39,948 nucleotides of DNA, from IMG/VR virus record IMGVR_UViG_3300030061_002367, positions 1-39,948 of that record; one strand, given 5' to 3'. Below, one piece after another: positions 30,101 through 36,966 of the stretch. The notes under the pieces were generated by a model, which saw nothing but the letters and a program-made list of their open reading frames with translations, was not told where the DNA came from and made no database searches. Position 1 is the stretch's first letter. Each line of letters begins with the position of its first letter. The stretch comes from a virus. A program made the position numbers and the translations under genes.

Positions 30101-33100
30101 TCTTCTAAAATTAGTGAACGGAGATTGTGTGTCCGCTTCGTCAGATGCTATAGTGGCAAAATATGCATAAGTTCCTTCAGGAAAATCTGGAGTGACACAA
30201 TGTCTTCCATTATTTTCATCAAGAACAGACTCGGAAGTTTGATTTTGGTAAATAAAATCATTAATAAAGAAACCAGATGGCCACAACGTTAATGGAGGTC
30301 TTTGTGGTGCATCTGCTTTCTCTACATACCCAGTTTCCATAATGGTAACAGATCCACCAGATCTTGTTGAATATCCATATGGTCCATATATTGGGTGTCC
30401 ATCATAAGACCATCCAATAATTGGAGAGTGATTTGTAGAAACATTTTCTTGCTTCGTGTTAACGTTTATTTCTAAATCAAACTCTCCATACTGTCGATTA
30501 CCATCGCCATCAACAGAGTACGACGATTGTCTTAATTTTCTTGGAGCATATATGTGGCAATATTGGATACCAAAGTCTTCATTAGATCCATTCTCAACAA
30601 CTCCATCATCATCAGAGAGTGCATAAAGATATTTTTGGAATAAATTAACTCTCCATGTTTGTATTTTTGCTTTTAATACTTCACCTTCTCCTGGATGAAT
30701 TACATTAACAGTAGTTGTATTTTGATTATATCCTGCACCAGGTTCAAGAACTTTAATTGCAGATAACGTTCCATTAGATAATACAGGAGTTATCACAGCA
30801 CCAATTCCATCTCCATTTATTACAAGATCTGGTGGAGAAATATATTGTCTTCCAGGATTTAATACCAGAATTTCTTCTATTCTTCCTTGGTTGATAATTG
30901 GTTGACATTGTGCGTTCTGTCCAGGAACTGCTATAGTCAAAGGAGATCTATCTAAGTTTAATACTTCAGAGGCACCATATCCAACACCATTATTAGACAA
31001 ATTAATTGATGAAATCTCTCCTCTAAAAATTGGTTGTAATTGTGCTTGGAATGTTTCTAAACCAATCGAAGATATCCCAATTTGTCCAGAAATTGCAACA
31101 GAAATATTTGGGTAATTGAAAGAGTGCGTTCCGGCACCTGTGGAGGTTAAATTGACATATTGATTAGTTTCATAAAAATATCTCTGTGTTGATGTTGTAA
31201 GACCAACATTTGCTAATTTAAACTTGTCATTATCTATTTTAATAATATAATATTCACTTCCATCAGTTAAACCACTTATAGATGAAGATCCTGCAGTGTA
31301 TTTTACTGTCTCTCCAGACTTGTAATCATGATTTTTAATTTCAATATAATTAAGAGATGTACTTACACCAGTTATTCCACAAGATCTCTTTTTGTTTTCA
31401 TACCCATCACCACTACTAATGACTGATATTGATTCAACAACTGATTTTTTATTTACGGTTTCGAGGTTATGTGAACCATTACCGTGTGATGTTAGTAATA
31501 CGGTATTGATTCCTGCAATAACATCTGCAAGATTATTGTGAAGTGTTACTGTAACATTATTAGTTGTCCTTGCAAAATACTTTGCATCAGTTGTTAATCC
31601 ACCAACAGCGGTTTGACCATTGGTTCTATAGATGACATGTTCACCATTTCTCAGTTTATGATAAGTTGAAAATCCAATAGTAGATGCAGTGGCACCTAAC
31701 GTAACTTTATTTGATGCTACTTCAGAGAAGAATGGAACTGAATGTCCAATTAACTTCATATTTGGTTGAGCAACTGCTCCAGATCCATTACCACCAGTGA
31801 TGGTGATTACTGGAGTTTCATCATAATCAAATCCAGGATCAAAAACTCTAATAGATTCTAGCGATCCAGAAACTGCAATATTTCCGGTTGCACCAGTTCC
31901 AACACTATCATTAATATGTAATAGTGGTGGATCGATAATATCAAAGTTCTCTCCAGGAGCTATAACTTCAATATCTTCAATTTGACCATAATAAACAACA
32001 TCTGGTGATTTATAATTTAATATTTCAACACCGTTGACAAGAATTCCATTAAATCCTGGTTGTGTGGGTGTTAACTGTCCAGTATGTTGAGCAGTTTTTG
32101 GGATTTCTCTTAAAAGTTTTTGTGAATTTAATTCCTTACCTTGAAAGTGAAATGGTCTTAATGTATTATCATCTACTGTAACAGAACTTTCTACAGATAC
32201 AAATTTTTCATTATATACATCATTTCTACTTTTTGCTAATTTAACACTTGTATCAGATAATCTCTTAACATAATATAATCCCTCTGGAAAATTAGCACCC
32301 AAGGATTGTTTTTTAACTTCTCTTACGTTAACTTTTCCCCTGAAATCAACATATGCTTCTGTTGTAATTCCTACAGAGTAGTAAACTGGATCTCCAGAAT
32401 ATAAATTGTGCTTTGTTCCAGGAGATATTAATAATTCTTCTCCTAAAAATGTTCCAGAAAAAGTTACCGATCTATCGCTAGCATTAAGTCTTGATCCAAA
32501 ATATGAAGGTATGGATGAAGATGCTACCAGAAAATTGTCATCATTGTCAAAAATGCCCTGAATATCTGTTTGATATAATTGAGCTGAACCAAAGTTGGCA
32601 GCATCTCCTTGCAATATCTGCCTTGTGAGTCTATAAGTTTTATTGATATCTAAAGAACCAGATCCTTTTACAGAAATTGATCTGGCAGAATTAACTCTGT
32701 ATACTGTCCCCCCAAGTTTAGTAGATCCTTTAAGTTCAGATACACCAAATTTATCACCATCTTTAAAGAAATGATCTTTATTTAAAGTCAGTTTGTAACT
32801 ATTATCCGAAGAATCTACCAGTTCTATTGAATTTACCAGATGATCTGACGAATAGTTATAAAACCAAGTATTGTAAATTGCAGAGTTTTTATCATTACCT
32901 AGAGTTTTAATTCTTGCAATGTCACCATCTTGGAAATTCTTTGTATTTTTTGGATATACAAAATCACTCAGAACTGCATTAATTCTAACTTTAACGGTTT
33001 GGTTGGGATCTTTAAAAGATCTTCCATATGCAAAGGTATTAATACCAACAGTTTCTCCATCAACAATAATTCCAGTTACATTAGAACATCCAAAAAATTG

Positions 33101-34216
33101 TGTAAAGTTCTTTGAGGTGTAAGATACTACTCCAGTAGTAGTATCATTATAAGTTACAGATAGTTCTCCTATTGTTCCAAAACCAACAGTCGAATCAACA
33201 AAAAGAATACTTGCACCAGATCCTACTTGGCCAATTAGTCTAGTTTTAGGATGAATTCCAAATGCTCCTCGAATTGCACCCTGAACTTCAACGTCCCTAT
33301 CATATCCCCCATCAAGACTTAATTTGTAAAAACTTTTTGCTGTTCCTACTTGAAATACTTGAAGTTTTTCTACTGATGTAACTGGGGCATATGCTTTTAC
33401 TAAACCAGCATCTGGAAAATTATCTTGAAAAAGAGTTGCTTGATCCAAATCAAGAGGATCTCCATCTACAGATTCTACAACCAAATCGTTTGTAATTCTA
33501 AAATCTGAGTTTGACGGTGTAAAAAGAAAATCTCTTGGCTTAACTACAGATACATCTTGATTATATAATGCTCTGAACAAAATTTCAAAAGATCTATCTG
33601 TTCCTCTACTCAGATAAAAATCTTTAGATTGTTTGATGAATAAATTTTCATTTAAACCTTCAGTAAGAGGTCTTTCGTCAAGAAGAGGTAAAAATTGATG
33701 TTTTGTTTTTACTAAAAATTCTTTTAAGAATAGGATGCTTAAATTTTCAATCAAAGCACCTGATTCATGAAGTGTTTCACTGGATGAAGTAAATACTAAA
33801 TTTTCTGGATTTGCTTCTTTCTTATACGCAGTAGTTCCAGAAAATCCTCTAATACATCCAGTAAAAGAGTTACTAGTCTTTCCAGTATAGGTTATAATTT
33901 CATCATCAATTTTAAGTAATCCATAAGATTCAGGAAATCCGTCAGTTCCTGTTATAGAATTTCTAAAATCAACAGTTATTGTTGTATCAGATGCAGATAT
34001 TTCATTTAATAGAACAACAGAACCACCTAATCCGGTTGTTTCATCAATTTTAATATAACGATCAATATTTTGAATCAAATCAATAGGAGCACCTTTAAAT
34101 TCAAGTGCTTGATAATATGATTTTAAAAACTCAGAAATAAGTGGGAACTCATCTCTAACATAAGAGGGGAGCTGGTTCTGAACGATGTTATTAAACTGTA
34201 CTCTTTTTTCTGACAT
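21101..34216 (-). CDS. gp7: Giant baseplate wedge protein, T4 gp7-like, 4371 aa
   Basis: The gp7 assignment rests on residues about 25-230. LISEFLKSYYQALEF and IKQSKDFYLSRGTDRSFEIL, followed by FRALYNQDVSV, correspond to T4 gp7 AFCEAYIQYLSDGYG and FFESRSYDFYSTKGIEASYK followed by FLFKVLYNEEVEI; gene order 6-7-8 agrees. T4 gp7 has 1032 aa, so this is over four times larger. The added 4100 residues consist mainly of three repeat types. One is HG[LF]xxGxxVxY units with a YY.I...F.LA continuation, resembling E1-FCCH-like phage repeats. The second is GxGY Gly-rich beta repeats. The third is EI...RGxxGT modules (near residues 124 and 3202). Around residues 1255-1370 is a YHYH-like domain (IIGWSYDGHPIYGPYGYS, GRHCVTPDFPEGTYAYF). 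The frame is open throughout and takes up a third of the window. The product is likely a wedge core with large external arms; the arms are inferred. Confidence 0.92.
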   Translation of the reverse strand: MSEKRVQFNNIVQNQLPSYVRDEFPLISEFLKSYYQALEFKGAPIDLIQNIDRYIKIDETTGLGGSVVLLNEISASDTTITVDFRNSITGTDGFPESYGLLKIDDEIITYTGKTSNSFTGCIRGFSGTTAYKKEANPENLVFTSSSETLHESGALIENLSILFLKEFLVKTKHQFLPLLDERPLTEGLNENLFIKQSKDFYLSRGTDRSFEILFRALYNQDVSVVKPRDFLFTPSNSDFRITNDLVVESVDGDPLDLDQATLFQDNFPDAGLVKAYAPVTSVEKLQVFQVGTAKSFYKLSLDGGYDRDVEVQGAIRGAFGIHPKTRLIGQVGSGASILFVDSTVGFGTIGELSVTYNDTTTGVVSYTSKNFTQFFGCSNVTGIIVDGETVGINTFAYGRSFKDPNQTVKVRINAVLSDFVYPKNTKNFQDGDIARIKTLGNDKNSAIYNTWFYNYSSDHLVNSIELVDSSDNSYKLTLNKDHFFKDGDKFGVSELKGSTKLGGTVYRVNSARSISVKGSGSLDINKTYRLTRQILQGDAANFGSAQLYQTDIQGIFDNDDNFLVASSSIPSYFGSRLNASDRSVTFSGTFLGEELLISPGTKHNLYSGDPVYYSVGITTEAYVDFRGKVNVREVKKQSLGANFPEGLYYVKRLSDTSVKLAKSRNDVYNEKFVSVESSVTVDDNTLRPFHFQGKELNSQKLLREIPKTAQHTGQLTPTQPGFNGILVNGVEILNYKSPDVVYYGQIEDIEVIAPGENFDIIDPPLLHINDSVGTGATGNIAVSGSLESIRVFDPGFDYDETPVITITGGNGSGAVAQPNMKLIGHSVPFFSEVASNKVTLGATASTIGFSTYHKLRNGEHVIYRTNGQTAVGGLTTDAKYFARTTNNVTVTLHNNLADVIAGINTVLLTSHGNGSHNLETVNKKSVVESISVISSGDGYENKKRSCGITGVSTSLNYIEIKNHDYKSGETVKYTAGSSSISGLTDGSEYYIIKIDNDKFKLANVGLTTSTQRYFYETNQYVNLTSTGAGTHSFNYPNISVAISGQIGISSIGLETFQAQLQPIFRGEISSINLSNNGVGYGASEVLNLDRSPLTIAVPGQNAQCQPIINQGRIEEILVLNPGRQYISPPDLVINGDGIGAVITPVLSNGTLSAIKVLEPGAGYNQNTTTVNVIHPGEGEVLKAKIQTWRVNLFQKYLYALSDDDGVVENGSNEDFGIQYCHIYAPRKLRQSSYSVDGDGNRQYGEFDLEINVNTKQENVSTNHSPIIGWSYDGHPIYGPYGYSTRSGGSVTIMETGYVEKADAPQRPPLTLWPSGFFINDFIYQNQTSESVLDENNGRHCVTPDFPEGTYAYFATIASDEADTQSPFTNFRRPKFPYLVGENFHAKPNEFNFQKVSNQDDYKINTSDYIKNTRPFNLFDDKDVQYKYLSLPAKLSQEVEIKNAVRGSVDGVGIITGGINYKVGDPVVFNNTETGGTGVSARVSHVLGKPVDSVSLATSSISNVEFYPNGKGKYLLFSNDPHNIQNQETISITGVSTTTSDLEGFYNAGIGTNVYKVTGTGISTNGIGSVAYTGLVTYFNLTGNLNYPDIRENDVIQIGTERVKVLNVDNRLSRVRVLRSVNGVIGVAHTVGTAATVTQRKLSISAGFKTDFDYKVNKQIYFNPIEVVGLGSTGGVGIGTTIFFENPGIGATSIVIPTKTIFIKDHGLETGDVVTYSSNQDTHGNAGKGIVISDNHVSAGIGTTIANGTNLFVAKVANNLIGLATARVSLGSTGIFEGVVGSTKITTLSFIGIGSGVYHSLKTNHSVVTGTINKNTVTVSTGETHGIHIGHDIVLDVNPGITSSFNISYNDYNRKLIVNPKSYTSTGINTSTGVVTIENHGFVNGQKIVYTEDQSNPTQGLVDNGIYYLSIIDGNSFRFSNTFKNSTMAIPTTVGLASTGSGGVINPINPPLKLYKNSTVTFNLTNSSLSHETQSTNYPSFEFNLYSDKNFTNKYVGKISNGKDYDVLRSGTVGVDGIAKVTLVVNENTPDELYYRLDPTYESGSLPATKSEINIDDEVFENNTASVIRSIYNGKYKISTTAPNSFSFTMGPTPEKAAYISSTSSAEIIYETDCTHTEGSIRKLEIINGGQGYQSLPGITTVSTARGTGVILEAQSNEIGKITKTNLKSIGFDFPSDRTLRPSITLPNIVKIKSLKSFDIIGISSGGRGYSSAPRLLAFDGKTNQLLNDVDLDYDLGDNQVTIRKNTKGMSNTIPTILPIYNTNGCGISTIGFNTVTNEVTAELSVGYSASDDFPVEVGDKVMIENISIGIGSTGIGYNSSDHNYKLFPIIAVDKNLGGVGATFSYSMEGLFDKSKGDFIGEFNKFNSSGRVIAERHFPIFNISLKDNEFLDGEEVKSPTTSGTVESWDRKTGTLRISASKNFTAGEVIEGLASKTQGIADRVETYESILNTDASSRIIKGSNTNSGFLNANMQRVQDSFYYQNFSYSLRSRVDFDTWNDVVSTTNHTAGFKKFSDYQLETPAEFSEVQSNSMRVGLTTELSYFTVVNDLYSIGNLNCTQDFDLALENSLNSSGSIFSDEIIFASRILTDFFESFGNRAVDFDDVSHLFNSNPRATRFQLIDEFNVTNSRFLKYFIYFKDERFESERQFGIVNMIQDGRFAYFNQYGRMYSQGELADFDFKISGTQGSLQFFPRKFAINDYQIVSLAYHLDDNVVGLGTSIVLGNGSVDIRTSSVALPSGGGVRTTIVSTAATTRSLKVMSLISDPATNDHEYNELNIIHDDSEVSVTEFGRLMTTDNSTSFSGTGFGTYYPYLASNLLKVDFIPSVSAAMTCNTMQIGFGTDAISGLSTDQMKHAILEGGSTAISASGTPGITTVADYISDYDSAYFMVSITDKTNNTYEMRELVLIDTDSNEDGTGEVEVQEFGIVETENDMPYSGLGTFGARVNSGGGVSLTFTPQANIAVDVKAYTQALRIEDDSRDQRDFGNGLFVTNYSRYEGTENAVKKTFTLEHRSAPIFEKYFLGNDSDIISISANTISIPNHFFVSGERIRYDRNGGITSSIGIGLTNIPGVGNTEFLPIDIDLYAIKVGDDKIQLASTAENALKKIAIPMELTSVGIGTSHRFSATNQNSRCLIALDNLIQSPIVSTSQTTGLSTNVSTVDNVIKISGIQSYFGSDLVKMGNEIMKITSVGVGSTNSVRVRRGQLGTKIGTGNTGEPITKVVGNYNITDSVLHFAEAPYGLVPIGSTTNPPDERDWEGVSASSSFQGRMFMRSGVEDTTNDTYHTNYLFDSLSNKFDGNTSVYSLTSIGSSDISGISTGNAIVLVNDILQGPGLGRDFTLGEKAGITTIAFTGTASSTTTDANTSGLPVGGVLLSLGSTEGFGYQPLVSAGATAKVTNVGVLTDVAIGNTGSGYRAAEKYEFLVDTNEFVGIGSTNVFIPNTGSVLDLLPQLNTGSNCEIQFGRVADAYISGTIVSSASTFVRFHTDDSLSVGIPTGTRARVIVSNPPIGFVNVSAASTSVGIETSIYHVGFATIINGNVSTAISVTNNSTPRFYPAKSITNVGYSSITGITTVTTSTAHGLSEGEAIQLSGIAFTCTYAPPVNVSDADYNNLTGVTTITTATPHLLQVGKGVVLTGIAFTCGLDNGGSTHTYPRTTDPAYCGVSVIEIVNSTKFVVNTGPSTVPTFYQSGGTIQGAIINAPRKKNKSASGNDFASGGSSVIAVLSPTSFVVNTGISTCPHFYNRCGKVNRPLSLFVDDPLSYTNIPINYVGAANSGLNGTVDIVVGNGSSIVDFSINNKGVGYKEGEVLTIPTGGLTGIPTTGTTSNFRNFELTVQKVFSDEFTGWSVGVLQPLDDPSVLFDGATRSFNLSLAGNQISIRSPRGSKVDVEKVLIVTINDILQEPGKGYEFPGGSVIKFAEPPKTGDSCKILFYKGTGDDTDVIFREVIETVKVGDTLTLGYDKTAGQSANLQEEARTVTNINSTDQVETFAYFGPGNTEDETLSRRVKWCRQTEDKLINEKRVGKDRELYEPQIHPYAYITKSVGIGSTTIYVDRLRPVFNAQNENDTALTFQNKFKFATQAVTSGAAATAVVSGTGTILSIVLSDGGVGYSTATVTVGSPSVGFVTATANPVIGVGETISSITITNAGTGYTNTNPPVVLISEPSYSEEENLVADYAGDSGIIVGFGTTTTSGLTTQFVFDLHIPFNSKLRDESIVGTAVTLSGLEQGDFFIVSNSNVGSITTSITSLNQSGGTAGVGKSFVDNVYVVAHSKNITRTIRLDAAGVGIGTTVCRRVFTNVTQPKFNTSGIGTQSTSTVAGYGDYSWGKITLTSRAGLNSYTAYTENGILGITTSTRVERSAPLKFKNYAT

Positions 34217-34230
34217 TTTCTATGATTCTA

Positions 34231-36342
34231 TTAGTAACCTGAGGAGTAACTGCTGCCGCCACCACCACCGGAAGATGGAGTGCTTGTAGGTGTAGATGAT
34301 GATGTTGTAGATGTACTAGATGTACCGTATGTACTACCAGATACTGTTGCAAGAGTTGTATTTCCAGTTGTGGTAGTAGTAGCGGTTGTTGCGGAAACAG
34401 GAACACTACCTCTACCACCAGGACGTACTAAAACGCCATTTGCATAACTTGAAGATACAATGTAGTTAGATGCTGAAGGGTCAACACCGGAAGCAATTTC
34501 ATCGGTCACTGTTTCAAAATTGCTATTTGTAATATCTAATTGTAAATAGAGATCTTGCAATCCAACGACATCATTTGAAACTGGAGAACCAGAGATTTCA
34601 ATAATTGTTTGGCCGGTTTTTGTTTTTCCAGATAAAACATTTATTGGATTTAGTGTCAATACACCCCTCTTATAATCAATTGTTCCAATATTCCTCTTGA
34701 TAATGGTAGGACTTGAGGAATTTATAGATGGAACAGAAAATAAGAATAATTCACCTGTTTCTCTATTTGAGTTGGGTAAATCTGAGATATAAACATCGGT
34801 TCCAATACCATCAACTCTGAATGCAGAAGTTTTAATATTGTAACCACTCATTTTCTTAATGTAGAAAGAATTACCAAAACCAATTTGATATTCAACTAAA
34901 GCATTCAATGTTACTCTTAAATCTCGTCTCATCTGAATAGTTGTAATATTCGACGTTACAGATTCATGACTATCATCAATTACCTTTAAAAATTTACTAT
35001 ACTTGAACCTTGCTCCATACTTATTTAACTCAGTTGATTCTGAGTATTTTGTGACGTTATTTTGAACTAACGTTGAAACTAATTCGGAACTATTTACTAT
35101 ATTTGTGTTATAATATATTTTACTATCAGTTTCAAGATACAAATATTTCAGATCAAGTATCTCTGGAACAATACCTGCAACAGCATATTTTTTCAATCTC
35201 ATCTTTATATTTTCTTTAATCAAGTTTGGTAGATAATCACCAAATGTTGGTTTAATACTAATGAAAACCTTACCATATTGGGGTGGAACTAACTCCTCTC
35301 CACCAAAAACAGAGATGGATTCGGTTTCTGGATAAATTTTTGCTGGAATGATTGTTTCATAATCATTAGAGGTCAGTGCTCTATTTTGTGCGGCATATAT
35401 TCTTGGGGCAAACTTTTTAATTGACTCCACAGTTTCAATATTTTGACCCCCAGAAGCAATTATACCTGGAGTGAGTAAAGATACTCCTGAAGTTACATTA
35501 TATTCAATTCCATTTCTTGTATATGTTAATCTTCCCGAAAAATTAAAGTTTGATATACCATTTGCAGCATCACCATTACTTACAATATAGTTTGCAGTAA
35601 TATAATTACCCTCTTCTAATGCTTTTCCAAAAATATCGTCTCCAAAAATTAATTCATACCTTTCATCTGAAATTTCTTGTAAATAATAGACTTTTGATTC
35701 TGGATTGATATCAAAAAGACTATCTTGGAGAGCATATTTGGTAGAAGCTGTAGAAAATTCGTTACTTTTAACTGTAACACGAATTAAATCGGTATCAATA
35801 CCTGAATTTGGTAAAATATACTTTTGATTTAGATTTCTGGTAGATCTAATAAAGTTTGATTCTAAAAGAACACCTTCATAAATTTGTAACTCGTTAAAAG
35901 TTGCGATTCCATTAAAAACAGGAATTGTAACATCTTCTAAAATTGAAAATATAAACGATTGAGAAGCAAAAGTTCCTGAACTTGATGCAACAACTCCTTT
36001 TTTAAGTGTAATGGTTGCTGGAGTTGGAGATATATCCGCAGTATCTACATCAAAAGTAACTGTTGCTAATGCTGCCTTTCTAGATTTGGGAACATAACCA
36101 ATATTTCTTGCAAGTGCTACAACATTTTCTCTTAATGTTGAACTATCAATAAAAACCTCATTTGCAACCATGTTTGCATTATATGAGGTAATATATGTGT
36201 TATATGCCAACACATCAATAATGGATGAAAGATTAGATCCTTCAAAATCATAGTCCGTAAAATTGGAGTTTGATTTTAAATATTCTTTAAGTGATGTTTT
36301 AACCTGTTCAAAGTCCAGGTTAGAGAAATTGACTAATGGCAT
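34231..36342 (-). CDS. gp6: Baseplate wedge subunit, T4 gp6-like (baseplate J family)
   Basis: gp6 forms the inner ring of the baseplate with gp25, gp53 and gp7. The 703-aa product (T4 gp6 is 660 aa) starts with VNFSNLDFEQVKTSLKEYLK and SIIDVLAYNTYITSYNANMV, the typical opening of gp6/J-like proteins. It continues with an N-terminal helical region (NEVFIDSSTLRENVVALARN IGYVP) and a long mixed alpha/beta body (ANYIVSNGDAANGI, LTSNDYETIIPAKIYPETES). The last ~50 residues are a low-complexity Thr/Ser/Gly tail (from about residue 655), not seen in T4 gp6. The ATG follows the gp25 stop after one base. The order gp25-gp6-gp7-gp8 matches wedge assembly partners. Confidence 0.95.
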   Translation of the reverse strand: MPLVNFSNLDFEQVKTSLKEYLKSNSNFTDYDFEGSNLSSIIDVLAYNTYITSYNANMVANEVFIDSSTLRENVVALARNIGYVPKSRKAALATVTFDVDTADISPTPATITLKKGVVASSSGTFASQSFIFSILEDVTIPVFNGIATFNELQIYEGVLLESNFIRSTRNLNQKYILPNSGIDTDLIRVTVKSNEFSTASTKYALQDSLFDINPESKVYYLQEISDERYELIFGDDIFGKALEEGNYITANYIVSNGDAANGISNFNFSGRLTYTRNGIEYNVTSGVSLLTPGIIASGGQNIETVESIKKFAPRIYAAQNRALTSNDYETIIPAKIYPETESISVFGGEELVPPQYGKVFISIKPTFGDYLPNLIKENIKMRLKKYAVAGIVPEILDLKYLYLETDSKIYYNTNIVNSSELVSTLVQNNVTKYSESTELNKYGARFKYSKFLKVIDDSHESVTSNITTIQMRRDLRVTLNALVEYQIGFGNSFYIKKMSGYNIKTSAFRVDGIGTDVYISDLPNSNRETGELFLFSVPSINSSSPTIIKRNIGTIDYKRGVLTLNPINVLSGKTKTGQTIIEISGSPVSNDVVGLQDLYLQLDITNSNFETVTDEIASGVDPSASNYIVSSSYANGVLVRPGGRGSVPVSATTATTTTTGNTTLATVSGSTYGTSSTSTTSSSTPTSTPSSGGGGGSSYSSGY

Positions 36343-36343
36343 G

Positions 36344-36745
36344 TTACCTTGTTGGCTGCAAGACGAATTCTAATTGTTGTGCAGGTACATCTGCACCTAT
36401 AATATCATATATGATTTGTACATCAAAAGCATTACCTGCAAAATCAGGTGTTGTTTGAACAGACCTTAATCTCACTCTTGGTTCAAATCTACGAATTGAT
36501 GATTCAATTTCATCTTTGATATTAGATGCTGTTAAATCATCAAAATTATCAAATAATAACCTTGATATTCTTGAACCAAAGTTTTCATTAAAAGGTTTCT
36601 CTCCAGGAAATGTAAATACAATATTTTTTATTGATCTAGCAATTGCGTTTGCATTTTTAAGACCAATTAAATCATCATTCAAGGGATTTTTCTTGAATGA
36701 CATGCTTACATCTTTAAAACCTTGGCTTACCCTTTCTAAAGGCAC
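36344..36745 (-). CDS. gp25: Baseplate wedge subunit, T4 gp25-like
   Basis: gp25 is the small lysozyme-like-fold wedge protein that locks gp6 and gp53 and starts sheath polymerisation. The 133-aa product equals T4 gp25 in length (132 aa). NAIARSIKNIVFTFPGEKPF, then NENFGSRISRLLFDN and ESSIRRFEPRVRLRSV, align with T4 LRSIKNSLLGIITTRKGSRPF, PEFGCDLSDQLFEN and ESAVRNYEPRIDKLAV. The start is GTG at 36745; no in-frame ATG lies before the conserved region. A late-type promoter element is 21 nt upstream. This gene heads the baseplate block. Confidence 0.95.
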   Translation of the reverse strand: MPLERVSQGFKDVSMSFKKNPLNDDLIGLKNANAIARSIKNIVFTFPGEKPFNENFGSRISRLLFDNFDDLTASNIKDEIESSIRRFEPRVRLRSVQTTPDFAGNAFDVQIIYDIIGADVPAQQLEFVLQPTR

Positions 36746-36766
36746 AATTATATGGCAAATATAAGT

Positions 36767-36774
36767 TATTTATC
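36767..36774 (-). promoter_or_regulatory. T4-type late promoter element GATAAATA with adjacent 12-bp palindrome
   Basis: GATAAATA on the minus strand, 21 nt upstream of the gp25 GTG. Directly on its upstream side (36775-36786) is the perfect palindrome AACGAATTCGTT. This is the probable start of the baseplate transcript. Confidence 0.62.
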
Positions 36775-36804
36775 AACGAATTCGTTAATTATATTTTCGT
36801 AGTT

Positions 36805-36966
36805 TTATTCGTAAAGTGGTGCAGCTGGAATTTCATTTTCAAAAATCTCCGTTTCTTGCTTCTTATCACGTTTTTTTGGTGTTAAGTCATCATTTGCGAT
36901 TTCACGAAGCATTTTTTCGTGTTGATCTGCTGCTAGGTTGTCTAAAAAATCGTTATTTGGAGTCAT
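36805..36966 (-). CDS. Small hypothetical protein, 53 aa
   Basis: The frame is open further upstream, but the natural start is the ATG at 36966 (MTPNNDFLDNLAADQHEKML): the upstream part lies inside the 227-aa gene in another frame and has no protein-like character. With this start the gene overlaps the end of the 227-aa gene by 14 nt, a spacing repeated elsewhere in the window. The product is highly charged and helical (KKRDKKQETEIFE) with a short hydrophobic end (EIPAAPLYE). I do not recognise it. A small transcription co-factor or an assembly factor are possibilities without direct support. Confidence 0.65.
   Translation of the reverse strand: MTPNNDFLDNLAADQHEKMLREIANDDLTPKKRDKKQETEIFENEIPAAPLYE

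Noticed and set aside
4910-34216. Numerous plus-strand and alternative minus-strand frames of 60-142 codons
   Set aside because: All lie inside long, well-supported genes; their products are biased by the opposite-strand codon pattern (for example Ile/Val/Pro runs opposite the Gly-rich repeats, Leu-rich frames within gp7).
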